Source: Rhodospirillaceae bacterium (GTDB taxonomy: Bacteria > Pseudomonadota > Alphaproteobacteria > Rhodospirillales > JABJKH01). From it: a DNA stretch of 64,000 nucleotides. Position 1 is the stretch's first letter. Each line of letters opens with the position of its first letter. Shown here piece by piece: positions 55,349-64,000 of the stretch. The stretch lies in assembly GCA_018660465.1 (NCBI GenBank), contig JABJKH010000093.1:57339-121338 (forward strand), written 5' to 3'. The notes beneath the pieces are model-generated. The model saw only the letters and a list, made by a program, of their open reading frames with translations, made no database searches and had not been told where the DNA came from. The translations under genes were made by a program, and so were the position numbers.

Positions 55349-55996
55349 TCAACCCTTTAAAATCTCATTCAAACGATCTGTTACAATATCAATCGCAGCC
55401 ATACCGTCTACACTACTTAACACTCCTTTTTCGCGATAGAACGCGAGGATCGGAGCCGTCTGCTCGTGGTACATATTTAGTCGATTTCGTACCGTTTCCG
55501 CATTGTCGTCGGAACGCCTGATAAACGTCGTCCCACTACACTTGTCGCACACCCCTTCTTGTTGGGGCTTTTGAAACTCATCGTGATAACCGGCACCGCA
55601 ATCTTCGCAGGTATAGCGGCCTGTAATCCGTGTCACCATGGCGTCATCGTTGCACGCCAATTCTAAAACATGATCGATCCGAAGCGCCTTTTCCTCCAAC
55701 ATGGTGGCCAGCGCTTCAGCCTGGGCCGTCGTCCGGGGAAAGCCGTCCAGGATAAATCCGTTCTCGCAATCCGGCTCACTAATCCGTGACGATATCATCT
55801 CGATGATAATTTCGTCAGACACGAGCTCCCCAGCATCCATAATTCCTTTTAACCTTTCGCCCAATTCACTCCCGGATGCCACTGCTGCGCGCAACATGTC
55901 GCCGGTAGAGAGTTGGACAATGTTATGTCCCTCTTCCAATCTCTTCGCCTGTGTCCCCTTACCAGCCCCTGGGGGACCAAAAAGGATTATGTTCAT
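55349..55996 (-). CDS. adk: Adenylate kinase
   Basis: The 215-residue enzyme interconverts ATP, AMP and ADP. It has the P-loop [11 protein letters not shown] and a long LID carrying four cysteines in CxxC pairs (CEDC and CDKC), the zinc-binding type of LID. It overlaps secY by four bases, the usual spc-operon tail in many alphaproteobacteria. Confidence 0.97.
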   Translation of the reverse strand: MNIILFGPPGAGKGTQAKRLEEGHNIVQLSTGDMLRAAVASGSELGERLKGIMDAGELVSDEIIIEMISSRISEPDCENGFILDGFPRTTAQAEALATMLEEKALRIDHVLELACNDDAMVTRITGRYTCEDCGAGYHDEFQKPQQEGVCDKCSGTTFIRRSDDNAETVRNRLNMYHEQTAPILAFYREKGVLSSVDGMAAIDIVTDRLNEILKG

Positions 55997-57336
55997 CCCC
56001 TTCTACCCCTTAGCTTGGATTTCTTGATCAGACCCTCGTACTGATGCGCCAGCAAATGCGACTGAACCTGCGCAACCGTATCAATGGTCACCGAAACAAC
56101 AATTAGCAAACTCGTACCACCGAAATAGAACGGCACCGAATACTTAGAAATAAGAATTTCCGGCAACAAGCAGACCAGAGCCAAATAGGCGGCACCTATA
56201 ACAGTTAGGCGGGTCAACACTCTGTCGAGATACTCAGATGTATTTTTGCCCGGTCGAATTCCCGGCACAAAGCCGCCGTACTTCTTCAAATTATCCGCAG
56301 TCTCCGTCGGGTTGAAAACCACAGCGGTGTAGAAGAAGGCAAAGAACACAATCAGTGAGATATAAATTATCAGATAAGCTGGCTGACCTCGCCCCATATA
56401 AGCGTTAAGAATCTGTAGCCATTCAGGCCCAGTGCCCGCCGACAACTGCATCACCGTTACCGGCATCAACAGCAAAGAACTCGCGAAAATTGGCGGGATC
56501 ACGCCGGACGTATTGAGCTTCAACGGCAAATGCGAAGTTTCGCCCTGTGTCATCCGATTGCCTTGCTGGCGTTTCGGATACTGAACAATAATTCGTCGCT
56601 GGGCTCGCTCGACAAAAACGATGAAGTAAATTACACCGACTGACATTGCCAACAGGAAGACGATGAACAGTGTCGATAATGCGCCCGTCCGACCTAATTC
56701 GACCGTTCCCGCCAACGCACTCGGCAAGTTCGCAACAATGCCTGCAAAAATAATCAGGGAAATGCCGTTACCGACGCCCCGCGCAGTGATCTGTTCACCC
56801 AGCCACATCAGGAACATCGTGCCGCCAATCAGCGTCACAACCGTTGTGAAGCGGAAGAATGCACCGGGATCCATCACCGCAGAGCCTTGGCTCGTGCTCA
56901 TGCCTTCAAGACCGACGGAAATTCCATAGGCTTGCATGGCGGTGATTAAAACTGTGCCGTATCGGGTATATTGGTTGATCTTCTTCCTGCCGGATTCGCC
57001 TTCTTTTTTCAAGGCTTCAAGGCTTGGCGAAACCGCCGTCATCAACTGCATGATAATCGACGCGGAAATATAAGGCATGATGTTCAACGCAAAGATCGTC
57101 ATGCGGCTTAAAGCACCGCCGGCGAACATATCGAACATGCCCATGATGCCGCCAGAATTCTGCTGGAAGAAGTCTTTCAGAACGTTGGCATCAATTCCCG
57201 GCAACGGGATATAGGTCCCCAATCGATAAACAATCAGCGCGCCCAAGGTAAACCAGATGCGTTTCTTCAGTTCCGTCGCCTTTGAGAAGGCACTGAAGTT
57301 AATATTAGCAGCTAATTGTTCCGCAGCCGAAGCCAT
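55993..57336 (-). CDS. secY: SecY preprotein translocase subunit
   Basis: The 447-residue protein has ten membrane helices, with the plug region and conserved loops ([17 protein letters not shown] near the C-terminal half). It forms the protein-conducting channel with SecE and SecG. It lies between rplO and adk. Confidence 0.98.
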   Translation of the reverse strand: MASAAEQLAANINFSAFSKATELKKRIWFTLGALIVYRLGTYIPLPGIDANVLKDFFQQNSGGIMGMFDMFAGGALSRMTIFALNIMPYISASIIMQLMTAVSPSLEALKKEGESGRKKINQYTRYGTVLITAMQAYGISVGLEGMSTSQGSAVMDPGAFFRFTTVVTLIGGTMFLMWLGEQITARGVGNGISLIIFAGIVANLPSALAGTVELGRTGALSTLFIVFLLAMSVGVIYFIVFVERAQRRIIVQYPKRQQGNRMTQGETSHLPLKLNTSGVIPPIFASSLLLMPVTVMQLSAGTGPEWLQILNAYMGRGQPAYLIIYISLIVFFAFFYTAVVFNPTETADNLKKYGGFVPGIRPGKNTSEYLDRVLTRLTVIGAAYLALVCLLPEILISKYSVPFYFGGTSLLIVVSVTIDTVAQVQSHLLAHQYEGLIKKSKLRGRRG

Positions 57337-57375
57337 ATTGTTATCCCAATGCTTGGAAAATCAGATCAATGTGAT

Positions 57376-57960
57376 TTAGGCTTTCGCCTTTGCTTTCGCA
57401 ACCTTCGGGCGCTGGGCGCTGCCATCATGGATCGCCTTAGACCTAGCACCCGCTTCCCCCTTATCTTTCTTTGCCGCCGCTTTTTCAGCCGAAGATGGAC
57501 CAGCATCGATAACCGTCACCGTGCCACCAGCTTTTTCGACCGCAGCAATTGCACTCTTGGAGGCGCCCGTAACTTCGAGGCTTACCTTGCTCTTGATTTC
57601 ACCGTTGCCGAGCAGCTTAACGCCGTCGTTGCTGCCTTTGATAAGGCCCGCTGCAACCAAGATATCGTGAGTGACAACGCCTTTGGCGTCCAATTTCTTA
57701 GCGTCAATTGCGGTCTGAATTTGGCCAACATTTACTTCGGCAAATTCTTTCCGGAAAATGTTGTTGAAGCCGCGCTTTGGAAGACGCCGATACAAAGGCA
57801 TCTGGCCGCCTTCAAATCCGAGCAACGAAACGCCGCTCCGGGATTTTTGACCTTTTTGGCCGCTACCAGACGTTTTTCCGGTGCCTGATGCCATGCCGCG
57901 ACCAACCCGTTTCCGGTCTCTGGTCGCACCTTTGTTATCACTAATTTCGTTCAGTCTCAT
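57376..57960 (-). CDS. rplO: 50S ribosomal protein L15
   Basis: L15 is usually about 145-160 residues; this one is 194 because of an Ala/Lys-rich tail from about residue 155 ([17 protein letters not shown] and on). The core, [31 protein letters not shown], is standard. The tail may be disordered and bind rRNA. Confidence 0.95.
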   Translation of the reverse strand: MRLNEISDNKGATRDRKRVGRGMASGTGKTSGSGQKGQKSRSGVSLLGFEGGQMPLYRRLPKRGFNNIFRKEFAEVNVGQIQTAIDAKKLDAKGVVTHDILVAAGLIKGSNDGVKLLGNGEIKSKVSLEVTGASKSAIAAVEKAGGTVTVIDAGPSSAEKAAAKKDKGEAGARSKAIHDGSAQRPKVAKAKAKA

Positions 57961-58006
57961 CGTCTTCCACGCCTTCCGTTTGTCCAGGTATTAACCGAGT
58001 GCCGTA

Positions 58007-58201
58007 TTAACCGGCTTCCTCGACCCGAACCAGGTGTTGAATCTTATTAATCATGCCGCGAACAGCTGGGGTATCTTCCAACTCACGGGTCTTGTGCATT
58101 TTGTTCAAACCGAGACCCACCAGGGTCCCACGCTGGTCCTTGGTCCGCCCAATCGGGCTCCCGATCTGGGTGACCTTTAATGTTTTTTTGCTGCCAGCCA
58201 T
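58007..58201 (-). CDS. rpmD: 50S ribosomal protein L30
   Basis: The 64-residue protein has the L30 pattern [28 protein letters not shown]. It is three bases from the rpsE stop, as usual in the spc operon. Confidence 0.96.
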   Translation of the reverse strand: MAGSKKTLKVTQIGSPIGRTKDQRGTLVGLGLNKMHKTRELEDTPAVRGMINKIQHLVRVEEAG

Positions 58202-58204
58202 TGT

Positions 58205-58843
58205 TTACTCCTCCGCTTTAGCAGCAGCACCGCTGCGTCGGGAGACAATTTCGCTGACCTTCTTGCCGCGCCGTGCGGCAACGCCCCGCGGTGACAAGCA
58301 ATTTCCAAGCGCATTAAACGTCGCCTTGATCATGTTATGCGGATTGGCCGTCCCGATGGATTTGGTCACCACATCCTGAACGCCCATGGCTTCAAAGACG
58401 GCCCGCATCGGACCACCGGCAATTACGCCCGTACCTGGAGGCGCGCTGCGAAGGTGTACGTGACCTGCGCCGAAGCGACCCGTAATATCATGATGAAGCG
58501 TCCGGCCATCGCGCAACGGCACACGAACCATCTTGCGCTTAGCGGCGTCGGTCGCTTTGCGAATGGCTTCGGGAACTTCGCGGGCTTTGCCCGTGCCATA
58601 ACCAACTTTGCCTTTTCCGTCACCAACGACAACAAGTGCCGCGAATGAGAACCGACGGCCACCTTTGACCACTTTCGCGACGCGATTGATGTGCACCAAC
58701 CGATCAATCAGGTCTGATTCTTCGCCGCGATCTCTGTTGTCACGATCCCGGCCCCGGCCGCGACCACGGCCTCCTCCGCCACCGCCACCACGAGGGGGAC
58801 GGCCAGATTCATTATTAGGTGCCTGTGCGGGTGTATCTGCCAT
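58205..58843 (-). CDS. rpsE: 30S ribosomal protein S5 with Gly/Arg-rich N-terminal extension
   Basis: The core from about residue 40 ([21 protein letters not shown]) is normal S5, which acts in decoding fidelity. Before it lies an extension with runs of Gly and Arg ([20 protein letters not shown]) and little structure. Total length 212 is long for S5 (usually about 160-190). The spacing to rplR and rpmD is normal. Confidence 0.96.
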   Translation of the reverse strand: MADTPAQAPNNESGRPPRGGGGGGGRGRGRGRDRDNRDRGEESDLIDRLVHINRVAKVVKGGRRFSFAALVVVGDGKGKVGYGTGKAREVPEAIRKATDAAKRKMVRVPLRDGRTLHHDITGRFGAGHVHLRSAPPGTGVIAGGPMRAVFEAMGVQDVVTKSIGTANPHNMIKATFNALGNCLSPRGVAARRGKKVSEIVSRRSGAAAKAEE

Positions 58844-58857
58844 AAACCTTGAACTCC

Positions 58858-59220
58858 TTAGAACGATAAGCCGGCTTCGCGAGCCGCTTCGGCCAGGGCT
58901 TTAACCCTGCCATGATATCGATATCCACCACGATCGAAGACGACCTCTTTAACGCCAGCAGCAATCGCGCGATCAGCGATCAACTTGCCAACCTTCGAAG
59001 CTGCATCCTTGTTGGACTTGCTCTTGAGCCCCCCAACTACGTCTTTTTCCATCGTCGATGCAGCGGCAAGGGTTGTCCCCGCCGTGTCATCAATAAGCTG
59101 GGCATAGATATGCTGGTTAGACCGAAAGACGGACAACCGGGCCCGACCCGTGTGGTTGCGCCTGATCTTGGACCGAACACGGCCCGAGCGGCGCTTTAAT
59201 AGTTCCCTTGAATTTGCCAT
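58858..59220 (-). CDS. rplR: 50S ribosomal protein L18
   Basis: The 120-residue protein has the L18 signature ([21 protein letters not shown] and [20 protein letters not shown]). It binds 5S rRNA. It follows rplF by three bases. Confidence 0.97.
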   Translation of the reverse strand: MANSRELLKRRSGRVRSKIRRNHTGRARLSVFRSNQHIYAQLIDDTAGTTLAAASTMEKDVVGGLKSKSNKDAASKVGKLIADRAIAAGVKEVVFDRGGYRYHGRVKALAEAAREAGLSF

Positions 59221-59223
59221 CGC

Positions 59224-59757
59224 TTACTTCTTCTTACCTTCTTTGCGCAAGATTTGCTCATCTGCGTACTTAATGCCCTTGCCCTTATAAGGCTCAGGCG
59301 GACGGTAGGACCTAATTTCAGCTGCTGTCTGTCCGACGCGCTGCTTATCAGCACCTTGAATTTCAATATGCGTCTGATCCGGGCACGTAATCTTAATGCC
59401 TTCAGGAATGGGGTGATTAACTTCGTGGCTAAAGCCAACCTGCAACACCAAGTCTTTGCCTTTAACTTGGGCGCGATAACCAACACCATTGATTTCAAGC
59501 TTCTTGGTATAGCCTTCGCTCACACCTTGAACCATGTTGCTAATGACGCTGCGTGCTGTACCCCACATTTTCCGGGCACCAATGCTATTGCCTCTCGGCT
59601 TAACGGACACCTGCTTGCCATCACTGGCGATATCTATATCACCTGAGAATTCAAAGCTCAGTTCACCTAGCTTGCCTTTTGTTTTCACCAGCTGACCGGC
59701 GACATCCACGGTTACACCGTCTGGAACATCAACGGGAAGTTGCCCTACTCTCGACAT
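59224..59757 (-). CDS. rplF: 50S ribosomal protein L6
   Basis: The 177-residue protein is full-length L6, with the two related halves and the PEPYKGKGIKY motif near the C-terminus. It contacts 23S rRNA near the factor-binding site. Confidence 0.97.
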   Translation of the reverse strand: MSRVGQLPVDVPDGVTVDVAGQLVKTKGKLGELSFEFSGDIDIASDGKQVSVKPRGNSIGARKMWGTARSVISNMVQGVSEGYTKKLEINGVGYRAQVKGKDLVLQVGFSHEVNHPIPEGIKITCPDQTHIEIQGADKQRVGQTAAEIRSYRPPEPYKGKGIKYADEQILRKEGKKK

Positions 59758-59779
59758 GGCTTATTCCTAACTCTCTACC

Positions 59780-60178
59780 CTAGAAGACCTTGCAAAGAAC
59801 CTCGCCGCCGACATTCGCGGCGCGGGCCTCTGCATCGCTGAGCACACCTTGTGGTGTCGACAGGATGGAAATACCCAGCCCGTTGTAAACTCGCGTAAGA
59901 TCTTTAATTTTCGAATACACCCGACGTCCCGGCTTTGAGACACGGCTGATTTCGCGGATCACTGGATCGCCCTCATGATACTTGAGTTCGATCTGCAATT
60001 CAGAAATTCCGGCAGATATTTCCGCTTGGGAATATCCACGGATAAATCCTTCCCGCTCCAACACCGCAAGCACATTGCTGCGAAGTTTGGAAGACGGTGC
60101 TTTGACGCTACTTTTGCGGGCCCGCTGTCCATTACGGATGCGAGTCAGCATATCGCCAAGAGGATCAGTCATCGACAT
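59780..60178 (-). CDS. rpsH: 30S ribosomal protein S8
   Basis: The 132-residue S8 has [18 protein letters not shown] at the start and [28 protein letters not shown] at the end. In E. coli S8 represses the spc operon through its mRNA; no such site was identified here. Confidence 0.97.
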   Translation of the reverse strand: MSMTDPLGDMLTRIRNGQRARKSSVKAPSSKLRSNVLAVLEREGFIRGYSQAEISAGISELQIELKYHEGDPVIREISRVSKPGRRVYSKIKDLTRVYNGLGISILSTPQGVLSDAEARAANVGGEVLCKVF

Positions 60179-60193
60179 ATGTGTGTCCTCTCC

Positions 60194-60499
60194 CTACCAA
60201 CTAGATTTGACAACGCCGGGAACTTGACCGTTAGAGGCCAGTTCACGCAACGCGATACGAGACAGTTTAAATTTACGGTAGTTACCCCGCGGGCGTCCGG
60301 ACATCTCACACCGTAACCGAACACGTGTCGGCGACGAATTCCGGGGCAGCTTGGCCAACGCCAAACGCGCCTCAAAATTATCTTCCACCGATAGCGAGGA
60401 ATCTTTGGCTCGTGCCTTCAGTTCCGCCCGCTTGGCAGCATACTTCTTCACGAGACGTTCCCGCCTCTTATTCTTTTCAACAGCGCTTCGCTTAGCCAT
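60194..60499 (-). CDS. rpsN: 30S ribosomal protein S14
   Basis: From the ATG at 60499 ([14 protein letters not shown]) the protein is the usual 101 residues, of the zinc-free type (no CxxC). The ATG lies inside the end of rplE, overlapping by eight bases; a longer upstream frame is not expected. Confidence 0.95.
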   Translation of the reverse strand: MAKRSAVEKNKRRERLVKKYAAKRAELKARAKDSSLSVEDNFEARLALAKLPRNSSPTRVRLRCEMSGRPRGNYRKFKLSRIALRELASNGQVPGVVKSSW

Positions 60500-61061
60500 T
60501 CTGCTTTTCTCCACTTGATGAGGCATCGCCGATGGGCATGTTGAACTGTTTAAGAAGTTCAAGTGCCTCACCGTCGTTTTGGGCGGATGTGCAGATCACG
60601 ATGTCCATACCCCGGATCTGATCCACCTTGTCGTAGTCGATTTCCGGAAAAATAATTTGTTCAGTGATACCCAAGGCATAGTTGCCCCGGCCATCAAAAC
60701 TTTTCGTGGACAAGCCACGGAAATCCCGAACACGGGGCAAAGCAACCGTCACCAGTCGATCTAGGAATTCGAACATCCTGTCGCGCCTGAGCGTTACCTT
60801 GCACCCAACGATCATGCCGTCCCGAAGCTTATACGTCGCAATTGATTTCTTTGCGCGCGTAACAATCGGCTTCTGGCCGGAAATTAGTGTCATATCGCTG
60901 ACCGCACCTTCAATCTTTTTGCGGTCCTGCGATGCTTCGCCTACTCCCATATTCAGAACAATCTTTTCTAACTTCGGCACCAACATGGCGTTGGCATAGC
61001 CGAATTGTTCCTTCATCGCGGGATTTATGACGTTATTATAATGGTCACGCAAGCGTGGCAT
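60492..61061 (-). CDS. rplE: 50S ribosomal protein L5
   Basis: The 189-residue L5 has the core [20 protein letters not shown] and the C-terminal [18 protein letters not shown]. It binds 5S rRNA and contacts the P-site tRNA. It follows rplX. Confidence 0.97.
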   Translation of the reverse strand: MPRLRDHYNNVINPAMKEQFGYANAMLVPKLEKIVLNMGVGEASQDRKKIEGAVSDMTLISGQKPIVTRAKKSIATYKLRDGMIVGCKVTLRRDRMFEFLDRLVTVALPRVRDFRGLSTKSFDGRGNYALGITEQIIFPEIDYDKVDQIRGMDIVICTSAQNDGEALELLKQFNMPIGDASSSGEKQNG

Positions 61062-61075
61062 ATCTAAAATCCTGT

Positions 61076-61393
61076 CTAATTATCAATGACTTCGCCGGAC
61101 CGCTTAGCAACGCGGACCTTGCGGCCATCATCAAGAAACTTAAATCCAACCCGAGTCGGCTTATCGTCCTTAGGGTCGATATGAGAGATGTTCGAAAGAT
61201 CAATCGTTGCCTCTTTCTCAATAATCCCACCTGTCGCTGTTTGTGTCGGACGCTGGTGACGCTTCACCATGTTTGCACCCTGAACGATTGCCCGGTTCTG
61301 CTTCGGGAGCACCCGCAGCACTTCGCCACGCACACCCTTGGACCGACCGTTCAACACAATGACCTGGTCACCTTTTTTAAATTTAATCGCCAT
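61076..61393 (-). CDS. rplX: 50S ribosomal protein L24
   Basis: The 105-residue L24 has the KOW motif near its start ([22 protein letters not shown]). It starts assembly of the large subunit. Its first base overlaps the last base of rplN. Confidence 0.97.
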   Translation of the reverse strand: MAIKFKKGDQVIVLNGRSKGVRGEVLRVLPKQNRAIVQGANMVKRHQRPTQTATGGIIEKEATIDLSNISHIDPKDDKPTRVGFKFLDDGRKVRVAKRSGEVIDN

Positions 61394-61761
61394 TACAGCA
61401 CCTCCGGCGCGAGCGAGATAATTTTCATGTATCTCTTGGCACGCAGTTCACGGGTCACGGGGCCAAAAATACGAGTTCCGACCGGCTCACCATTGGCGCT
61501 GATCAGAACCGCAGCGTTCCGATCAAATCGGATGGCAGACCCATCAGGCCGACGGATTTCTTTGGCCGTCCGCACGACAACAGCGCGCATAACTTCACCC
61601 TTCTTCACGCGGCCCCGGGGAATTGCTTCCTTAACCGTCACCACGATCACGTCGCCGACAGACGCATATTTGCGTTTCGAACCACCCAGCACCTTGATGC
61701 ATTGAACGCGTCTGGCGCCCGAGTTATCCGCTACGTCCAAGTTTGATTCGGCTTGGATCAT
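61393..61761 (-). CDS. rplN: 50S ribosomal protein L14
   Basis: The 122-residue L14 has the [27 protein letters not shown] start and is one of the most conserved ribosomal proteins. It lies at the subunit interface. Confidence 0.98.
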   Translation of the reverse strand: MIQAESNLDVADNSGARRVQCIKVLGGSKRKYASVGDVIVVTVKEAIPRGRVKKGEVMRAVVVRTAKEIRRPDGSAIRFDRNAAVLISANGEPVGTRIFGPVTRELRAKRYMKIISLAPEVL

Positions 61762-61796
61762 TGTCTCTTCCTTTTTCTAACCTAAAGGCCGTGCAC

Positions 61797-62033
61797 TTAC
61801 GCGCCTTCAGCAACTACTTCAAAACGCTTACGCTTGGAGATTGGACGACATTCGCGAATGCTGACTTCGTCCCCAACCTTATGCGTGTTGTTCTCGTCAT
61901 GCGCCGAATATTTCTTGGAACGGCGAATGAATTTCTTATAGAGCGGGTGCATGATGCGGCGCTCGACCATGACGACAATCGTCTTGTCCTGAACGTCGCT
62001 GACCACGACACCTTTTAATACTCGGCTCGACAT
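61797..62033 (-). CDS. rpsQ: 30S ribosomal protein S17
   Basis: The 78-residue S17 ([37 protein letters not shown]) is normal in length and lies between rpmC and rplN. It binds 16S rRNA early in assembly. Confidence 0.97.
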   Translation of the reverse strand: MSSRVLKGVVVSDVQDKTIVVMVERRIMHPLYKKFIRRSKKYSAHDENNTHKVGDEVSIRECRPISKRKRFEVVAEGA

Positions 62034-62042
62034 ATCTGTATC

Positions 62043-62246
62043 CTAACCCTTGTCCGCTGTACGGCTACGCTCACCGGACAACGTCTTGATGCGCGCGATA
62101 TCCCGACTGACTTGGCGTCTGCGCGCGGTATTTTCCAACTGTCCACTGGCTACCTGGAAGCGGAGATTGAAAGATTCCTTCCGCAGGTTCAGCAATTCTT
62201 CTTTAAGTTCATCATCGCTCTTGGCGCGAAGATCGGCGGCTTTCAT
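62043..62246 (-). CDS. rpmC: 50S ribosomal protein L29
   Basis: The 67-residue L29 ([24 protein letters not shown], then [26 protein letters not shown]) forms part of the exit-tunnel rim that binds SRP and trigger factor. Confidence 0.97.
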   Translation of the reverse strand: MKAADLRAKSDDELKEELLNLRKESFNLRFQVASGQLENTARRRQVSRDIARIKTLSGERSRTADKG

Positions 62247-62252
62247 ATCTGC

Positions 62253-62669
62253 TTACTCCTCACCAAGACGTGTAACAAAACGGGTCTGCAACGGAAGCTT
62301 CGCCGCTGCCAATTCCATGGCGCGCTGCGCGACTTCTCTTGAAACACCGTCGATTTCAAACATAATTCGACCCGGCTTTACCCTGGCTGCCCAATATTCA
62401 GGCGTACCCTTACCTTTACCCTGGCGAACTTCGGCAGGTTTTTGCGAAACCGGAACATCGGGAAAAACCCTGATCCAAACACGGCCCGCACGTTTCATAT
62501 GACGGGTCATCGCCCGACGTGCGGCCTCAATTTGCCGTGCGGTCACCCGCTCTGGCGACATTGCCTTCAAGCCAAATGACCCAAAGTTCAATGTGAACCC
62601 GCCTTTGGCCTTGCCATGGATGCGGCCTTTATGGGCCTTCCGATATTTTGTTCTTTTGGGACTCAACAT
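62253..62669 (-). CDS. rplP: 50S ribosomal protein L16
   Basis: The 138-residue L16 ([43 protein letters not shown]) is near the peptidyl-transferase centre and A-site tRNA. It follows rpsC by about 27 bases. Confidence 0.97.
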   Translation of the reverse strand: MLSPKRTKYRKAHKGRIHGKAKGGFTLNFGSFGLKAMSPERVTARQIEAARRAMTRHMKRAGRVWIRVFPDVPVSQKPAEVRQGKGKGTPEYWAARVKPGRIMFEIDGVSREVAQRAMELAAAKLPLQTRFVTRLGEE

Positions 62670-62696
62670 TGTCCGTTTTCCTTAATTCTTACTATC

Positions 62697-63374
62697 TTAG
62701 CGTTGCGGCTGTTGTTCCTGAGCCAGCTTGTCCATGGCCATTGGATCGTGGGCCATAACATCACCCTTAAAGATCCAAATTTTCACACCACAGCTGCCAT
62801 AAGTCGTCTCGCCGGTCGCCGTGCCGTAATCGACATTGGCGCGGAGCGTGTGCAACGGCACCCGACCTTCCCGATACCAAACCATCCGGGCAATTTCAGC
62901 GCCACCAAGACGACCCGAGCAATTGATCCGAATGCCCAAGGCACCCAAGCGCATGGCAGACTGAACAGCCCGCTTCATGGCGCGACGGCTGGAAACCCGA
63001 CGCTCCAACTGGCTGGCAATATTTTCAGCAACCAACTGAGCATCAATCTCGGGCTTGCGAATTTCAACGATGTTCAAGTGAACATCAGAACCCGTCATGG
63101 CCGAAATATCAGTCCGCAGCTTTTCGATGTCTGCACCTTTTTTTCCGATCACCACACCCGGACGCGCCGAATGAATGGTAATACGTGCTTTTTTCGCCGG
63201 ACGTTCGATAACGATCCTGGAAACACCCGCCTGGCTGAGCCGGCTTTTGAGCATTTCGCGGATTTTTAAGTCCTCATGCAACAGATCCGAATAATTCTCG
63301 TCAGCATACCAGCGGGAATCCCAAGTCCGGTTAATTCCCAGCCGCAGCCCGATCGGATTGACTTTTTGACCCAT
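62697..63374 (-). CDS. rpsC: 30S ribosomal protein S3
   Basis: From the ATG at 63374 ([13 protein letters not shown]) the protein is 225 residues, with the KH domain ([14 protein letters not shown]) and the C-terminal S3 domain ([25 protein letters not shown]). The ATG at 63374 is chosen because S3 proteins begin MGQKV; a longer frame would run into rplV. It guards the mRNA entry tunnel. Confidence 0.96.
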   Translation of the reverse strand: MGQKVNPIGLRLGINRTWDSRWYADENYSDLLHEDLKIREMLKSRLSQAGVSRIVIERPAKKARITIHSARPGVVIGKKGADIEKLRTDISAMTGSDVHLNIVEIRKPEIDAQLVAENIASQLERRVSSRRAMKRAVQSAMRLGALGIRINCSGRLGGAEIARMVWYREGRVPLHTLRANVDYGTATGETTYGSCGVKIWIFKGDVMAHDPMAMDKLAQEQQPQR

Positions 63375-63375
63375 A

Positions 63376-63756
63376 CTAAGCGTTCTCCTCGCGTTCGCGC
63401 ACAATCAGGCGCATGTTGCTGAAGGGCTTGAAAATTCTTCCTGCCCGGCCTCTGGCACGTGGCCGCCAGCGCTTCATCACCATAGCTTTACCAACGGAGG
63501 CTTCCGCCACATAAAGCCGATCGACATCAAGCTGATGGTTGTTTTCCGCATTCGCGATTGCAGATTCCAACAGCTTCTTAACATCGTTGGAAATCCGACG
63601 ACGTGAAAATTCAAGTTCAGCCAGCGCAGTTTCGCAGTTTTTTCCGCGAATGATCTGTGCAACCAAATTAAGCTTCTGAGGACTAACCCGAATGTGCTTG
63701 GCAAATGCCATTGCTTCATTGTCGGCCAAGACCCGAGGCGTAGAACGTTTACCCAT
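63376..63756 (-). CDS. rplV: 50S ribosomal protein L22
   Basis: The 126-residue L22 ([43 protein letters not shown]) lines the exit tunnel. It lies one base from the rpsC start and two bases from the rpsS stop. Confidence 0.97.
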   Translation of the reverse strand: MGKRSTPRVLADNEAMAFAKHIRVSPQKLNLVAQIIRGKNCETALAELEFSRRRISNDVKKLLESAIANAENNHQLDVDRLYVAEASVGKAMVMKRWRPRARGRAGRIFKPFSNMRLIVREREENA

Positions 63757-63758
63757 GA

Positions 63759-64000
63759 CTAGACCCTCTTCGCCTTTTTGTCGGCCGTATGGCCGATATA
63801 GGTGCGCGTCGGTGAAAATTCGCCCAGCTTGTGGCCGATCATTTCTTCGGTCACCAGCACGGGAATAAACTTCCTGCCGTTGTACACACCAAACGTCAGA
63901 CCAACGAACTGAGGCAGAACAGTCGACCGCCGAGACCAGGTCTTAATAATTGCATTGCGTCCACTACCACGGGCAGCCTCTGCCTTCTTCAGCAAATAAC
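63759..64000 (-). CDS. rpsS: 30S ribosomal protein S19 (5' end cut by window)
   Basis: The visible part reads [26 protein letters not shown] and on to [18 protein letters not shown], the body and C-terminus of S19. About the first dozen residues lie beyond the window. S19 is in the head of the small subunit with S13. Confidence 0.95.
   Translation of the reverse strand, partial: YLLKKAEAARGSGRNAIIKTWSRRSTVLPQFVGLTFGVYNGRKFIPVLVTEEMIGHKLGEFSPTRTYIGHTADKKAKRV

Overview
The window reads as chromosomal DNA from a free-living alphaproteobacterium, most like the Rhodospirillales. Supporting signs are heme synthesis by the C4 route (5-aminolevulinate synthase), a DUF1489 protein, an ATP12-type chaperone, propionyl-CoA carboxylase subunits of alphaproteobacterial type and a canonical S10-spc-alpha ribosomal protein cluster. 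Coding density is high. Several neighbours overlap by 1-4 bases, and two convergent gene pairs overlap at their stop codons. No phage, transposase, CRISPR array or rRNA was seen. One tRNA, Leu(GAG), is present.

Layout. 1-8.6 kb: a truncated membrane sensor with a CxxCH heme motif, divergent from hemN; then hspQ, a TPR-sulfotransferase, a Cache-type histidine kinase, a Sel1-repeat protein and pyrE. 8.6-12.7 kb: an EamA transporter and a small operon of an Asp/Glu racemase-superfamily enzyme, a zinc alcohol dehydrogenase and a PhzF-like protein, followed by a structured intergenic stretch with an intrinsic terminator. 13-25.5 kb: a PAS histidine kinase, a peptide-type substrate-binding protein, a caspase-like lipoprotein, two zinc dehydrogenases, a BKACE (DUF849) enzyme and an oligopeptide-type ABC importer. 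This is probably one uptake-and-degradation locus for an unidentified small molecule. 25.5-30 kb: a cluster of DnaA-box-like sites, an NHLRC2-like thioredoxin fold, then an aminotransferase, hemA and a PadR-like gene behind a perfect FNR-type site.

30-45 kb: small cytoplasmic enzymes, mgtE, tRNA-Leu, lipB, a composite palindrome, acylphosphatase, and propionyl-CoA carboxylase alpha and beta. The two carboxylase genes are separated by two tandem TauD-like dioxygenases, RidA, an M20 peptidase and a 2TM protein. ATP12, a HAD phosphatase and an acidic membrane protein with a duplicated tail follow. 45-52.8 kb: a histidine kinase/response regulator pair with a 12-bp repeat array between them, a pseudouridine synthase, crcB, rarA and a Do-like protease. 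52.8-64 kb: the ribosomal protein cluster, read leftward from rpsS (cut by the window end) to rplQ and ending at a clear terminator.

How parts work together. Both dedicated heme genes carry FNR-type sites (TTGAT-N4-ATCAA or close to it): hemN directly, hemA through the aminotransferase ahead of it. Oxygen-responsive heme synthesis is therefore the best supported regulatory theme. The most unusual items are the DnaA-box cluster at 25.5 kb, the racemase-family protein with Gly in place of the first catalytic Cys, the possible leaderless hemN start, the structured 12.7-12.9 kb interval, and the BKACE/ABC/dehydrogenase locus. I found no clearly unprecedented multi-gene system.
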